The notes under the pieces: generated by a model
What the model saw: the letters and a program-made list of their open reading frames with translations, nothing else
The model's database searches: none
What the model was told of the DNA's origin: nothing
Program-made: the position numbers and the translations under genes
From: Archilochus colubris
Taxonomy: Eukaryota > Chordata > Aves > Apodiformes > Trochilidae
Assembly: GCA_023079485.1 (NCBI GenBank)
Contig: CM041092.1
Coordinates: forward strand, 230,127 to 294,126
DNA length: 64,000 nucleotides
Reading direction: 5' to 3'
Shown here: positions 53,240 to 64,000 of the stretch, one piece after another
Position numbering within the stretch: the stretch's first letter is position 1
Layout of the letters: the number at the start of each line of letters is the position of its first letter

Positions 53240-54480
53240 TGTCTAAGGGCAGTGAGCATCTCCCTTCCCGCCGCCCCTGTCCGCAGCACCCCGGGCACGC
53301 TCCCCGCCGCCTCGCTGCTCTCAGCAGGGTCTGCTGCCCCAGCAGAACAACAACCACACCGACACCAAGTTTTCCTGAGAGCAAGGGTCCTTCGCCCGCC
53401 CCTCTGATAATGAAGGAAAAAAAAATTGTCCCAGTCACAGAAACAACTGAGTGTGTACCAGGGAGGCGGTAATCGGGGCCGCGCAGGCAGCTCCAGGCCT
53501 CGCCCCCACCGGGCCATCCCCACCGCCCAGCCCTGGGCCCTCCGGCCTCCCGGCCGCCCCTTTCCGCGCCCCGCCCCGCCGCCCCCTCAGCTCCCCCGCC
53601 CGCTCCCCTCAGCCTCGCCGGGCACCCAGCCCCGCCGACCCGGCCCCCATCCCGTGTCCGCCGGGCGCGGCCGCCCGACGTGCCCGTACACGCTCGTCGG
53701 CCAGAAAGTTTCGCTCCCGCCTCGGCTGTCGCCGACCCCCGCGCAGCCCTCCGGAGAGGCCCCGGCGGAGCGCAGGGGAGGCGGGAGGGGGGGAGGGCTC
53801 ACCTCAGCCCGCGGGGCCCGGCCCCTACGCCCGGGGGCTCCTGCAGCGCGGCGCGGCCCAGGCAGGGCTCCTCAGCGGGCAGCCAGGCGTGCCGGCGGGA
53901 TGAGCTCACAGGCAGCGGGCGGCGGCAGTCCCCGCCCTGCGCACCCCTCCACGGGACCGGCTCCGCGGGGCGGGGAGCACCCGGGGCGGAGCGGAGAGGG
54001 GCCGGGCGGCGACGCAGGTCCCGTAGCGGCCTCAGCACGGCCCCGTCCCAGCGCCGCGGCTCCCCACAGCCTCACGGGGCGGTTCTGTGGAGGGAGCTGG
54101 GCGGGCGGCGGGGGGGGGGGCACGGCCGGCTGGTGTCCGCCCTCCGCGGCCTGGGGATGGGGGGAAGGAGGCTGCGCGCTTCTCCTCAGGCCGATGTTTC
54201 GCCGCCGGAGAAAGTTGGTGCAGACGTGCCGGGATCACCTCAGGTGTCGGCTGGGATCCGCCGTCCTCTTCATTCGGGCCTACGCCACCCGAAACACCTG
54301 AACATGTGTTCCCGCTGTCACCTCTCCGGTCAGGCTTGTCACCGTCCGCCGGGCTGTGACAACTGACGGGACCTGCGCTGCTCGGCAGCCCCCGGCGGTG
54401 CGGGCACACCCTGCCCGGAACTGACCCGGTCCGGAGGCTGGGGTGTACCGCTGCGCGGGTCTGCTGCTGGCACTTCAGAT
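53240..54480. promoter_or_regulatory. TANC1: CpG island, likely TANC1 promoter
   Basis: This is the only strongly GC-rich, CpG-dense block in an otherwise AT-rich window, with abrupt edges. It contains many GC-box-like GGGCGG/CCGCCC stretches and no convincing TATA box. Its place upstream of the first TANC1 coding exon, plus the minus-strand donor inside it, supports a housekeeping-type promoter. Such islands often fire in both directions, but I found no supported plus-strand gene. Confidence 0.8.
53803..54050 (-). other. TANC1: probable TANC1 first (non-coding) exon
   Basis: A strong minus-strand donor, GGCTGAG|GTGAGCC, sits at 53803/53802 in the middle of the CpG island. It is the best such donor upstream of the first acceptor at 40247. 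There is no ATG on the minus strand in the 250 bases before it, which fits a non-coding exon. The start at 54050 is a guess: the transcription start cannot be read from sequence. Confidence 0.55.
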
Positions 54481-55900
54481 AATACAGACTTCTTTTATAT
54501 AATCTAAAAATAATTACATCCTTGCTTATAAGATCTGGGAGGGACAAAAAAAGAGGTGGCTGGACTATAAATAATAACTGAAGAACTGAGTGATCCAAAT
54601 TACTTGCTGTACTAGGCCACGCAAGGCACGTAAGACACCCAGGCTGGAAATTACACATTAGGAACAACGCGGCCCCTGGTCGCAGTCCCGAAGGGGATAT
54701 GCTCCGTCCTGGAGAGCCGGAGCACCATCTCTGAAACGCTTTGGGGCTCCAAGGGCAAAGCCATGCAAGGTAAACCACGCGGCAGGAAAGCTGCTGGTGC
54801 CCTCTTTGCCTGTGCAAACGAGGGATGAGCGAGCATGTGCAGAGAGGTGGAGTAACCTGAGTACAGCTTCAGTGAAACTTGCAGGGGAACACCTTTTCCA
54901 GTCCCTCTCTCCCTATTTTTCAAGATACTGAAAGAGTGCAGAACAAAGGCAGAGTATTCTGGAACACCTACGCTATGCATGCATTTCACAGAGCATCTTT
55001 CAGTGTGTCTGTCAGAGGTACAAAAGAAAATCCATGTGTGTGTTCAGAAACAAGTTGCAGGGTTACATACAAGAAGAGCATCCTCTGAAGAACATCTGAC
55101 ATGATTGCCTTGTATGGTATTAGAGGAGCAGAGTAAGAGGGACAAAGCCTCTCAGAGTTACAACAGTGAATTAGTTAATTATCTTACACTTCTTTCGTTT
55201 GACTTCTGCAACTTTAGTAGCTGAAGACTTGTCCCAAAACAAGTGTAAGATGCTGTGGGCAACTCAGCCAGATTTTGTTTTTTCTGGTGAAGAATCTTCT
55301 TAATCACACCCTCTTGCCTCCATTTTGCCTATGTGATGAGGCACATGTCTAGAAGGGATTTTTTTCCTTCTCAGAGGAAATGTCTCTGTTCTGGCAGTCT
55401 TTTATGTGTTTGTCTTTGTCTCTAAAATTCAAGACAAAAACCCGTGAGCTATGACTCCATTGTTCTGGGATCTATTCCTCATCAGGTCCAGCGCTCACTC
55501 TTCCTCTGTATATGAACCTGTAAGTTTTCAAGTAGTATTTATAGTCAATTGGATTTAGGTCCTGCTGTTCCACAGGAAGACTCAGAATCAAGATATTTTT
55601 AACCAGGACTTGATTTTAGTGCTTCCTATTTGTCTCAGGAGAGCAATGCTTTTGATACCAGCAACATAAAGATTTTTGCTCTCATCTCTAGAGTACTTTT
55701 GGGAGGAATTCAGCCCACAGCTGTTTTTCTACTTCAGCTGGAGCCCTCTGCTCCTTCCATTCATTTGTTCAGATGATTTGTCCATTCCCAGCCACTGAAA
55801 TTCTTCAATTCTTCAGCTTTTCCTTTTTTTTTTCTTCTCACATGGGCTACAGCTGTCCTTAGAATCGCGCACTGACCACGCAAGCTTCCACTAGTTTGAA

Positions 55901-55918
55901 TTTTTTTTTTTTTTTTTT
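55901..55918. repeat. T18 homopolymer
   Basis: Eighteen consecutive T on the plus strand in the TANC1-DAPL1 intergenic region. It could be a retroposon poly(A) relic on the minus strand, but no element is recognisable beside it. Confidence 0.85.
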
Positions 55919-58900
55919 GGCAAATGCAAACTTTAGACCGAGCTGAAATATAATGGCAGCAGTGTTCACTGTAATGCTGGGGACTAGGGAAATAAAAAAC
56001 CAGACTTCTCACTTTTTTTGCTCAGTTTCAGTGAGGTATTTGTTAGTTTGGGCTTCTCATTTTAATCTATTTCAATTCTTGGTTTTGGAGGGCTCCTTCA
56101 AATACGATAAATGTTGCAAATTTTAGGAGCTTTCTTACAATGTAGGTGCTTTTATCCTGTCAGATTAATTCTCAAGCAAAATGATTTGGTAGAAAATGCT
56201 TGATTTACTGATTTTAAAGAAACAACTTTTCCTATAACTAGGAGAATCAACACCACCTTATATTCAATAGCTTCATGACTGCTGAATTTCCAGATGTCCA
56301 AGAGGGTTTAGGTTCTGATTCGTATTTTTCTTCTGTGAAGTAGCATCCAGAACGTCTCTCCAGTATGCAGTTACCTGATGTCTCGGTCTGCTTTTTTTTG
56401 TGATGCCACCTTTGCAGAGTGAGAGAATAGCAGGAGGTAGTCTCATCTTGGCTGCCTGTTGTGAACTAACGTAATTGCAGAAAAGCATTACTTTTAGTTG
56501 ATTTTACTTGAAATAAATGAACTGGTTCTAATGCTAGTTGTGAAAGAGAGGATGGGTAGCAACTAGGTGTACACGAGAGATCACTACAGGCTGGTTTTCC
56601 CTTTCCAACCATGCTGGAACTTCGTGACAAGGCTTTCTTTTTATTCATTATAATTCAAGGTAGCAGTGTCAGTTTTAGGCTACTACTAAAGAACTAACAG
56701 CTAGAGTTTTTAACATAATTGGAGGGCTCTTTGTAACATATTTTAAAGTACTGCCTTCAGAAACCTCAAAAAACTGTACAGAAGAGTTCCAAAGAATACA
56801 CACTGGGGACAAGCAATTATATGCCTACCCAACTTTGAATGGCATCTGTGAACAGCTCCAACAAAATCATCTCAGCCTAAACTTGGCTTTTTGACTGGTT
56901 TTACTTTTTAAGGGTTGAGATCCATAGAATAAACCAAGTTATAAGCTTTAAATTTCAACTGTTATTTTGCCTTTACTTGTTTTTGATATTTCTTGATAGT
57001 AACATATAAAGAAAAATATTTCAGGCTTATGTAGCTTAGAGATAGCTTAGTTTGCTCCAACTCCTTAACTCTGAAAAAAACATACCAAATATGAAAAATT
57101 TAAGCTAGAAGGAATTTAAGAAATTTATGACCAATGAAAGTAGAAGACTGAATTTATTTTTTCAAGTCAGTCTTCATTTTAGTGACTCTTGTATTTCAGT
57201 AAAGGCATATTATGCAACTAAAATGCATTATATAAAGGCTATTATATAAACTGTTTTTAATAATAACTTAATTGTTCCCATATGTACAAATAAGTTCTGA
57301 ATTAATCACCAGATGTAACCCGAACTATAAGAGAAAATCACTGTGCACAAGTGAAGTCACTTTCAGGAACATCCCTTTATAGGTTAACAGTGAAGCATGA
57401 AATGATGTACCAAGCTTTTCAGTGTTGCCTAGTTCAAGAAATTACTTCCTTCTGAAGTGATCATGGAAAGATTGCCTCTACAATACCAGCAAATCTTAAT
57501 TAACTCTAAATCTTCCTGATTTATGCCCTTTACCCTGTTCTTTGTTCTCAGTTTCATTTTTAATTGGCTACAGCTACAAACAGAGAATGCTGGAAGGATA
57601 CGGAATTAAATACCATTTGTTGTGACCACCAAGTTATGCCCTTTCTATCTTTACAACTTTTTTCTTTAAAACTTTTTCAGTGGATGAAAATACACATCTT
57701 TGTAAGAAAAAGGCTGTTTTCTGAGGCTAGCTCAGCTGGCAGAATATGCTGTAGGTGTATAGCAACCTCTTGTGGCAACAACAGTATGCACATAGTATTT
57801 AAGAACTATTTAATTCTTTAAGGTATTCTTGATGTGAGTCATAAACCTATATAAAAATCTAAAGTGTTAGCAAACAACTGGACAGTTAGAGAGCCTGTTC
57901 AGTTGGAGAGTCTCACTTAGCCAGAGAATTAGCAGAACTCTATTAGTCTTCCTCTTCAGCTGAAGAATGAACTAAAATTCGGAGCCTGTTATAAACGAAG
58001 TGCCACACTGAAATTTCTGTTAGTAAAATTATCTAGAAGATTTTCATTAAAATTCATCAACAGTGGAATAATGGCCAGGAGTGGAATCCATGACCAGGTT
58101 TGACAAGAATAACATGTAACTATTATACAGGCTATAAATATTGTTGAATGATTGTTCTCTGCTCATTTTTCCTGAATAAAGGGAAAACTACGACTGGTTT
58201 CACCAGGGAAGGCAAAGTACCTTTACAGTTCACAGCAGCTGAGCAAGACTGAAAACAGAGTGCAAGCCTGGCATCCATACAGAATCCCATCACATCTACC
58301 ATCTTTAGATCTTTAAAAATCTTTAAATCTTTAAAAAGATTTAATTCACAAGTGGTCCAAAGGTGTGAAATCCTTCCAGTTACACTTATCAGTTGCAAAT
58401 ACCTGTCCTGCTCACACCAAGTGGGAAAGGACCGTCTAGAAGTTGCAGGAAGTGAACAGGAGGAATGGCAGCATACTGGAACATGGACACAAGGACAGCA
58501 AGGTTTTCAAAGCTAGCAGGTGCTTCACTGTGAACCTGTTATGGGAGTTATGCACAACAAGAACAATCACAATACAAATATCACAGATTAGAACTAGGAA
58601 ATTTTGTAAATTCTAGAAACAGATTCCTCTACCACTGAAAATAAAGCTGAGTCAGTAAATGCTTCAGCTTATATGTGTATTAGTTACCAGAACTATTGTG
58701 TTTTCTACAGCAGGGAGAGGTTACTGTGCTTGAAATGATTTCGAAAACTATGCATACTACTTAGAGAGAAACAGGCTGAACAAGTTCATCTTCAAAGGGA
58801 CAGAGGCTTTAAACAACAATTAATATTTATGTATCAAGAGTTTTGTTATATTTCTCTTAATGTAACTTCCCAGATTTACCACTTGTAATTTCTTTGCCAT

Positions 58901-61710
58901 TTCATCTGCTGCAGTTTCATACAAGAGTCAGAAATCATACATTCTCAGTTCAGACCTCAGTTTGTACACCTAACAACATATACTGTAGTTCATTCCAGAC
59001 CAGTTAAAAGCTGCAGTTCCAAATTCCCAAATGGCACCACCCAACCTAGGAGTGTCAGGTGCTTAAAAGAAGAGACTCTTTCATGCCCAAGAAGAAATTC
59101 ATCCCTGCAGAGAAGCCCAGCAAAACATCTGCCTTACCCAGACTGACAGAGAGAATTACAGCATGATCAAGTTTAGCAGCGTGTTGAAACAATCAATATT
59201 CACTGACACCTCTTCTGACTGCTTTCATTGCCACTTGGCTTCAGCCATTCCCATCTCTGTAAGGTGTTTTGAAGTCTACAGATAAAAACAGCTGTGTATT
59301 AACCAACATCATGTCCATGAAAAGGATGAAATGCAGAGCAAAAGAAGAAACAGTTTCCTCAAACCATGTCGTTCATGTTGAATGCCTGTATCATTTGTGG
59401 TAACCCTTAGCAAACCTGAAAACAGGCTTCCTGCAAGGTTTGGATTTTTCTACCAAACCAACTGTATTTGTTCCTTATGTTCTGAATTTAGTTGCAGTTC
59501 ATGTTTAAATAATGAAAACAAAATGCTAAAGTATGACCTGAACTAAATAAAATTCACTCCTTAGAACAGCAGAGACAACCCATTCATAGTATCATCAATG
59601 ATGGTGCAAACACTGATGAAAATGACACAGAATAGAAGGCACAAACAGGATTAAAAACTAAGCTATTATTTATAAGTTCAAAATAGAGCTTTAAGTCCCT
59701 CTTTAGCTCTAAAGAACACTATTATAAACAGAAAACCTTAATAAATAAATTAGACAAAAAGTACCTAATAGTGCATCTGTCAAAATACAACAGGTGAGTA
59801 AAAAAAAAAATCTTAGTTGAAAAGTGAGTGCTCTTAATTATAAAATATGTCTGAGCAGAAGAGTTTAGTTTGTTCTCTATACAATTCTTTCAGATTCCCT
59901 CTGAAGACTAGCAAGTGCTATTGACACAAAAAGCAAGTACAAAACATTACTCTGTAGTACCACAGGGGGTATGGATGACAGGCCACAGGAGCAGGAAATT
60001 AAATGGATCATTTGCCAGTATTTCTTGATCCTCAAGATGCAGGAAAGGAGCTTGCATCTACTTCACATTTACATGAAACTGAATTTATCAGAATTAGACA
60101 TCCTGAGTTCTTGTGAGGACCTTGCTTTATATTTGAAAATGTTACACAGGTAGAAGATAATTTACATTAAACTAGGCTTTCTGCTGAGCTGTTTGTAGCC
60201 ACCATGCCATCACACCAGATACATTCTGTACACAGACAGACCCTAGGCACAGCTGCAACACGTGCATGGACTCATTGCCCAGAACAATCAGGTGTCTGGT
60301 TAATCCAGCACCCAGGGGAAGGCTGGGTAGAACTTAGGAAAAGACAACCCTTTTCCTACAAGGCCTCATTTTGCATTAAATCCTTATATAAAAATCTGCT
60401 ATGCAAGCAGAAATAACTGTTTTCCAAATCACATACCTACAATTTAAACATCCATGAAGTATATTGTTTTGTCCAGGTTAACAGTGACAATATTGTCCAA
60501 GTAACTACCAGTCAGTTAAAACACAGAGGAATAAAACCAAAGTCTTCTTCATAGGAGTAGCAGTATTTTGATTCTTCCTACTTATTCAAGGTGTACACGA
60601 ATTACTTATTGCACACAGTACTAATCACCACCTCCTGTGATGATAATTTAATCACCATATAAAAGTTATTTACATTTTATGGATGGATAATATGAACAGA
60701 CACTCATGTTAAGTAGTAACACTAATTCCTTGTAACACACCTGGGATCCCTCCATTTCAGAGGAGTGTTTGATACATTTTTAACAGGTTTCCACTGAAGT
60801 CGTGTGGAAAGCACACTATAAAAAGAAGGCTTCTTCACAATATAAACACCTCTCATATTCATTGAGCCTGTTTGGACTACTTGATTACAGTCTCAGTGAC
60901 TCTCATACTGACCTGCAATTGCTACCTGATAAAAAAGTCCCAGCAAAATTAAATTCAGAGCAAGACATCAACTGAGCCCCCCAGTCAACCAGCAGCAATA
61001 GGAGTATTATTACACTCTGCACTGGGCAGGACTATTTGTTGTCTTCCTGACAGTGTAGCAGGCAAGGCTCAAGGATACTTCCTGCACTTGTATTTACAAT
61101 TGCTCCTCCCCATCGTTAAGCTTGACCCCTCAGATCCTACTACCACCACCCCATGCTCAGAATCATCACTTTTCAGCCTCCTATTGAGTTCCATCATCCC
61201 AATCTTAAACTCCACGTTCAAATCACTGCATTCTCCACACCTCGACTCCTCCCTCATCTCTGCCCTCTCATTCCAGAGCCTCAGCTCCAAGTCAGGTATC
61301 TCCTTCACCCCTCCTCCCCAGCCCCAATGGGGTTCACTCAAACTGTTCCCACTTGGCTTTTCCTACTCTCTGGATCCCAGTAGAGAAATCTCTGCAGGAG
61401 CTGATTTTGTTGCATTAAAAAAGGGAAGATTTTTTTTTTTCCCCTGCCTGGAAATCTTTCCCAGGACTTGCTGTAGTTTCTTACTATGCAATAAACCTGA
61501 GGCATCTATTCAGCACAGAACACCTCAGACTTAATTAAAAACAAACAACTGAAAGCATTGAAGTGTTAGGCAATCTGGATTTTAGGAAGCACAACAGAAC
61601 ACTCACTATTGTCATTACCAAATCTCTGAGAAAATATGCTTTTCAGTTGTGACCTGCTTTAGTTGAGACCTGCTTTCTTAGGAGCAAGTTCATTTAAATA
61701 AAAAATAATT

Positions 61711-61744
61711 AAAAAAAAAAGGGGGGGGGTGAGGGGGGGAGGTG
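61711..61744. repeat. A10-G9 junction and G-rich tract
   Basis: Ten A are followed by nine G and then further G runs separated by tga and a. The G tract could form a G-quadruplex on the plus strand. It lies about 155 bp downstream of the DAPL1 polyadenylation signal in the direction of DAPL1 transcription. Confidence 0.8.
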
Positions 61745-61899
61745 GCCTGAAATTTTCCACTGCTTCAGTCACAGGCTTCACTTACTGGTGAAGTGAACTT
61801 CTTTGCACTGAGTAATTACTGTACACGAGTACAACCAAGGCAGACAGAAGCCATGGTATTTTAGTAACAGCCAAGTACATTTAGTAACTCTTCTTATAT

Positions 61900-61905
61900 T
61901 TTATT
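61900..61905 (-). terminator. DAPL1: DAPL1 polyadenylation signal
   Basis: AATAAA on the minus strand, 113 bases after the DAPL1 stop codon. It is the first canonical hexamer downstream of the stop, implying a very short 3' UTR. Confidence 0.65.
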
Positions 61906-62017
61906 GTCAGTAACAGAAGTACAGTAAGATCCAAGATGCACAACTTTTGATCCTTTCACCACAGTGCAATATGTGCTATTGTGAACAGAAAAACACATTT
62001 ATGTAAACATGAGTATA

Positions 62018-62137
62018 TTAACATTTCCGTGGCTGTTGAATAATGTAAATTCTTTTAGGTAGCATGTACTTCTCCAAGGCAGGCTGTGGCTTTTGGTGAG
62101 CCACTTGTAATGCTGCTGCATGAATTCTGTGGCTCAT
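62018..62137 (-). CDS. DAPL1: DAPL1 last coding exon
   Basis: DAPL1 is a small basic protein related to DAP1, linked to epithelial differentiation and to negative regulation of autophagy and proliferation (family knowledge). The acceptor tgttacag precedes 62137 and the exon encodes 39 residues to TAA at 62020-62018. They end VAHQKPQPALEKYMLPKRIY and IIQQPRKC, which closely match the conserved DAPL1 C-terminus. The first half (MSHRIHAAALQ) is divergent. The initial ATG is internal, not a start codon. Phase 0 start, matching the upstream exon. Confidence 0.93.
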   Translation of the reverse strand: MSHRIHAAALQVAHQKPQPALEKYMLPKRIYIIQQPRKC

Positions 62138-62457
62138 CTGTAACATTAACAAGGGGGAAAGAAGTTGAGATGGAATACAGATACTCTTCCTACATTCCAT
62201 CTGACAAAAGTAGTTTTAAAAAGGTTGTAAAACCTAACCTCACAAACAGTACAAATACTCAATACCTAAAACTTTGTGCATATTATTAGAATTTCTGTTT
62301 TCAAAGTGGTATTAGACTGACTAATTATTAGTGGTAGATTAAACCTGCAGATGTCAGATCAGTTGAAGCAAAATTAACTTTTTACCTTTTCTTTTAATGT
62401 TTATCGTGATGGAGAAGCCCTGACAAACACAGATCATGTCCTTGCAGATATACTTAC

Positions 62458-62521
62458 TTTTCTCAGTGCTTCTGCTAGCAAGACATCTGCAGTCTGAGTT
62501 TTTGAAAAACTGGTAATGGCA
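62458..62521 (-). CDS. DAPL1: DAPL1 penultimate coding exon
   Basis: This is a 64-bp exon with acceptor gttttttag and donor GAAAA|GTAAGT. It encodes AITSFSKTQTADVLLAEALR and K, which aligns with the DAPL1 helix following the conserved Thr-Ser and joins the last exon in phase 0. The first base completes a Ser codon from an upstream exon. I looked for that exon in 62522-64000 and did not find it, so the gene is partial here. Confidence 0.85.
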
Positions 62522-64000
62522 CTAAAAAACAAAAGAGAAGTATTTAGCATTTTCGCCTCAAATAAATGCTTTTTCCTTTAATTATTCAGACTTAATACAA
62601 ACCACTTTATAAGAGAAATTTAGGTTTTAGAACGAAACACTTTAATCACATTAAAGATGATAAAAGGTTTGCTACCTCACAATAGAACAACAACAAACCT
62701 GTGTGGGAAGCTGTTTTATTTACATATAGCTTTATACAAAAATCTCTATACAAGTATCCTTAGATATCTCAAAAGATATTTTCTTTTTTTGTACAATGTG
62801 GAATAGCTTCACAGAGGCTGGGCACTGATATTCAGAACTACAAAATCTGACTTTGTAATTTTCTTGATTCCAATCTACACTCATTAAAAAAAATAAAATA
62901 ATCTTCTGCTTTTGGGAAGTTTCTTTTGACAGCAGCAATTTGTCAAGCAAGAATGTTCTGTGCAAGATTATCTCACTAACTTCTTCATATTCCAATGAAA
63001 ACCAGCCATGTTATCAACATTCCACACATAAGCAATCTCAAGGCTATGAAGTAATTTAGTTCAGCAACAGGAAGAACTGTGGAATGTGTGCATTCTTCTG
63101 ATACTATTCTTTGCTGTGAATATCTGTATCTTAAAATGAAGTAAAGAAAAAACATTATTACTCTTGCACATGGAGTCATGTTCCTTAAATGTGACTCCTG
63201 AAATAGCAGATACTGCTTTAGTGAGATTACTGATTCTGATGAGGCAAGATACATTTCCTACTGATATTTCAATTTAGCAATCAATACAGTTTGCCACACT
63301 GACAAATAAAAGTTATGCAAGATGTGTTTATGCCACCAGATAACTATGACTGTGCTAAAAACAGCAGTAAAATTACACAAACAAGTGGCAATGAAAATAA
63401 AAGCCTTTTAACTTCAGAAAAAACACAAACCAAAACCACAAAAGTTATTAAAAAAAACAACTGCAAAAATCCAAGAACACACCAAATTTGAATAATTTTC
63501 TTTTAACAATGAGGTATAACCAAATAAAGTGTCAGAAAACTGTCAGACAAACATCTAGCTATTAACATGATGCACTATGGTGTATACTACATATCCCCTT
63601 TATAGCAGGTATGCTTTTTTAGAACTAAATCTTAAAGCTCAGCTATTGGCAAGCCCAAACTCAGCTCTGAATAGCCACTTTAAGTGTGACAGTGACTTTG
63701 GACTCTGACCCTATCAGATAATCGTACCTAAATCAGAAACTCCATCACAACCTCCTCTGTGACTTCTGTCCCACTCCAGTATGTATAATATATTAACCAT
63801 CAATTCTGGCACAGAGAACTAGCATACAGGAAAGAAGGTAGTGTTACTGCCTCAGCTTTGTTCAAAATAATTGTATTTTAGTTTACTGTTGTCTAAGCCA
63901 CACAGAAACACATAAGAAAGGAGAAAGAAACACATAAACAAAACCCCACAGCAGTGATTTCTGTAGCCAGCCTGCCAAGAAATAGTGTTAATATGCCAGT
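62522..64000 (-). other. DAPL1: DAPL1 intron, partial
   Basis: The sequence upstream of the penultimate DAPL1 exon. I searched the minus strand for the earlier conserved DAPL1 segment and found no match with suitable splice sites. The region appears to be intron to the window edge. Confidence 0.6.

Larger units (their letters stand above)
40247..53802 (-). other. TANC1: TANC1 5' intronic region (13.5 kb)
   Basis: Runs between the proposed first exon and the first coding exon, and would be split by the candidate exon at 47802-47934. It holds three CR1 ends and four A/C-rich tracts. A GC-richer patch at 40590-40735 has no supported product. Confidence 0.65.
54481..61899. other. intergenic region between TANC1 and DAPL1
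   Basis: About 7.4 kb without a supported gene. It includes a smaller GC-richer patch at 54650-54810, a T18 run, a short AATCTTTAAA-type repeat near 58310-58345 and the G-rich tract at 61721. No tRNA or other RNA gene was recognised. Confidence 0.6.

Noticed and set aside
53426..54366. Long plus- and minus-strand open frames in the CpG island, up to about 290 codons.
   Set aside because: All are Pro/Arg/Gly/Ala-rich and overlap in several frames, as expected from high GC content and few stop codons. No domain is recognisable.
54032..54817. A 261-codon minus-strand frame upstream of TANC1.
   Set aside because: The frame crosses from AT-rich into GC-rich DNA with no change in plausibility. 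No homology is recognised and the GC-rich half is Pro/Ala-rich noise.

Overview
The window is vertebrate genomic DNA, almost certainly from a bird. It is AT-rich with one sharp CpG island, it carries CR1 retrotransposon fragments with the typical avian-reptile 3' end, and its introns are short for the gene present. No bacterial, viral or CRISPR-like system is visible. Only two genes can be supported, and both lie on the minus strand.

TANC1 (postsynaptic scaffold protein with STAND-type NTPase, ankyrin, TPR and PDZ-ligand modules) fills positions 1 to about 54,000. I rebuilt 25 coding exons by hand from splice sites, phases and recognised protein sequence. They run from the ATG at 40232 to the TAG at 218. 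Every junction is GT-AG, every phase matches, and the exons total 5,493 bases, giving 1,830 residues plus the stop. This is close to the roughly 1,860 residues I recall for human TANC1. The 5' end is less certain. A non-coding first exon probably ends at 53803 inside the CpG island (about 53240-54480), and a second 5' exon is proposed at 47802-47934. The 3' UTR runs off the left edge of the window.

DAPL1 (death-associated protein-like 1) occupies the right end. Its last two coding exons are at 62458-62521 and 62018-62137, with a polyadenylation signal at 61900-61905. Its first exons lie beyond position 64000. DAPL1 followed by TANC1 on the same strand is the order I recall from the human genome, which supports both calls.

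The rest is intronic or intergenic. It holds CR1 fragments (reverse-transcriptase region at 11181-11620; 3' ends near 26821, 45771, 46001 and 51250), a 12-copy 35-bp minisatellite (28982-29398), A/C-rich low-complexity tracts, a T18 run and a few small palindromes and duplications. The most interesting observation is at the 5' end. If the exon at 47802-47934 is used, its transcript carries an upstream ORF whose stop overlaps the TANC1 start. The TANC1 frame is also open for 72 codons upstream of the ATG, with a well-placed CTG. Other points are a duplicated splice donor after exon 21, a NAGNAG acceptor at exon 2, and a long read-through ORF from exon 1.
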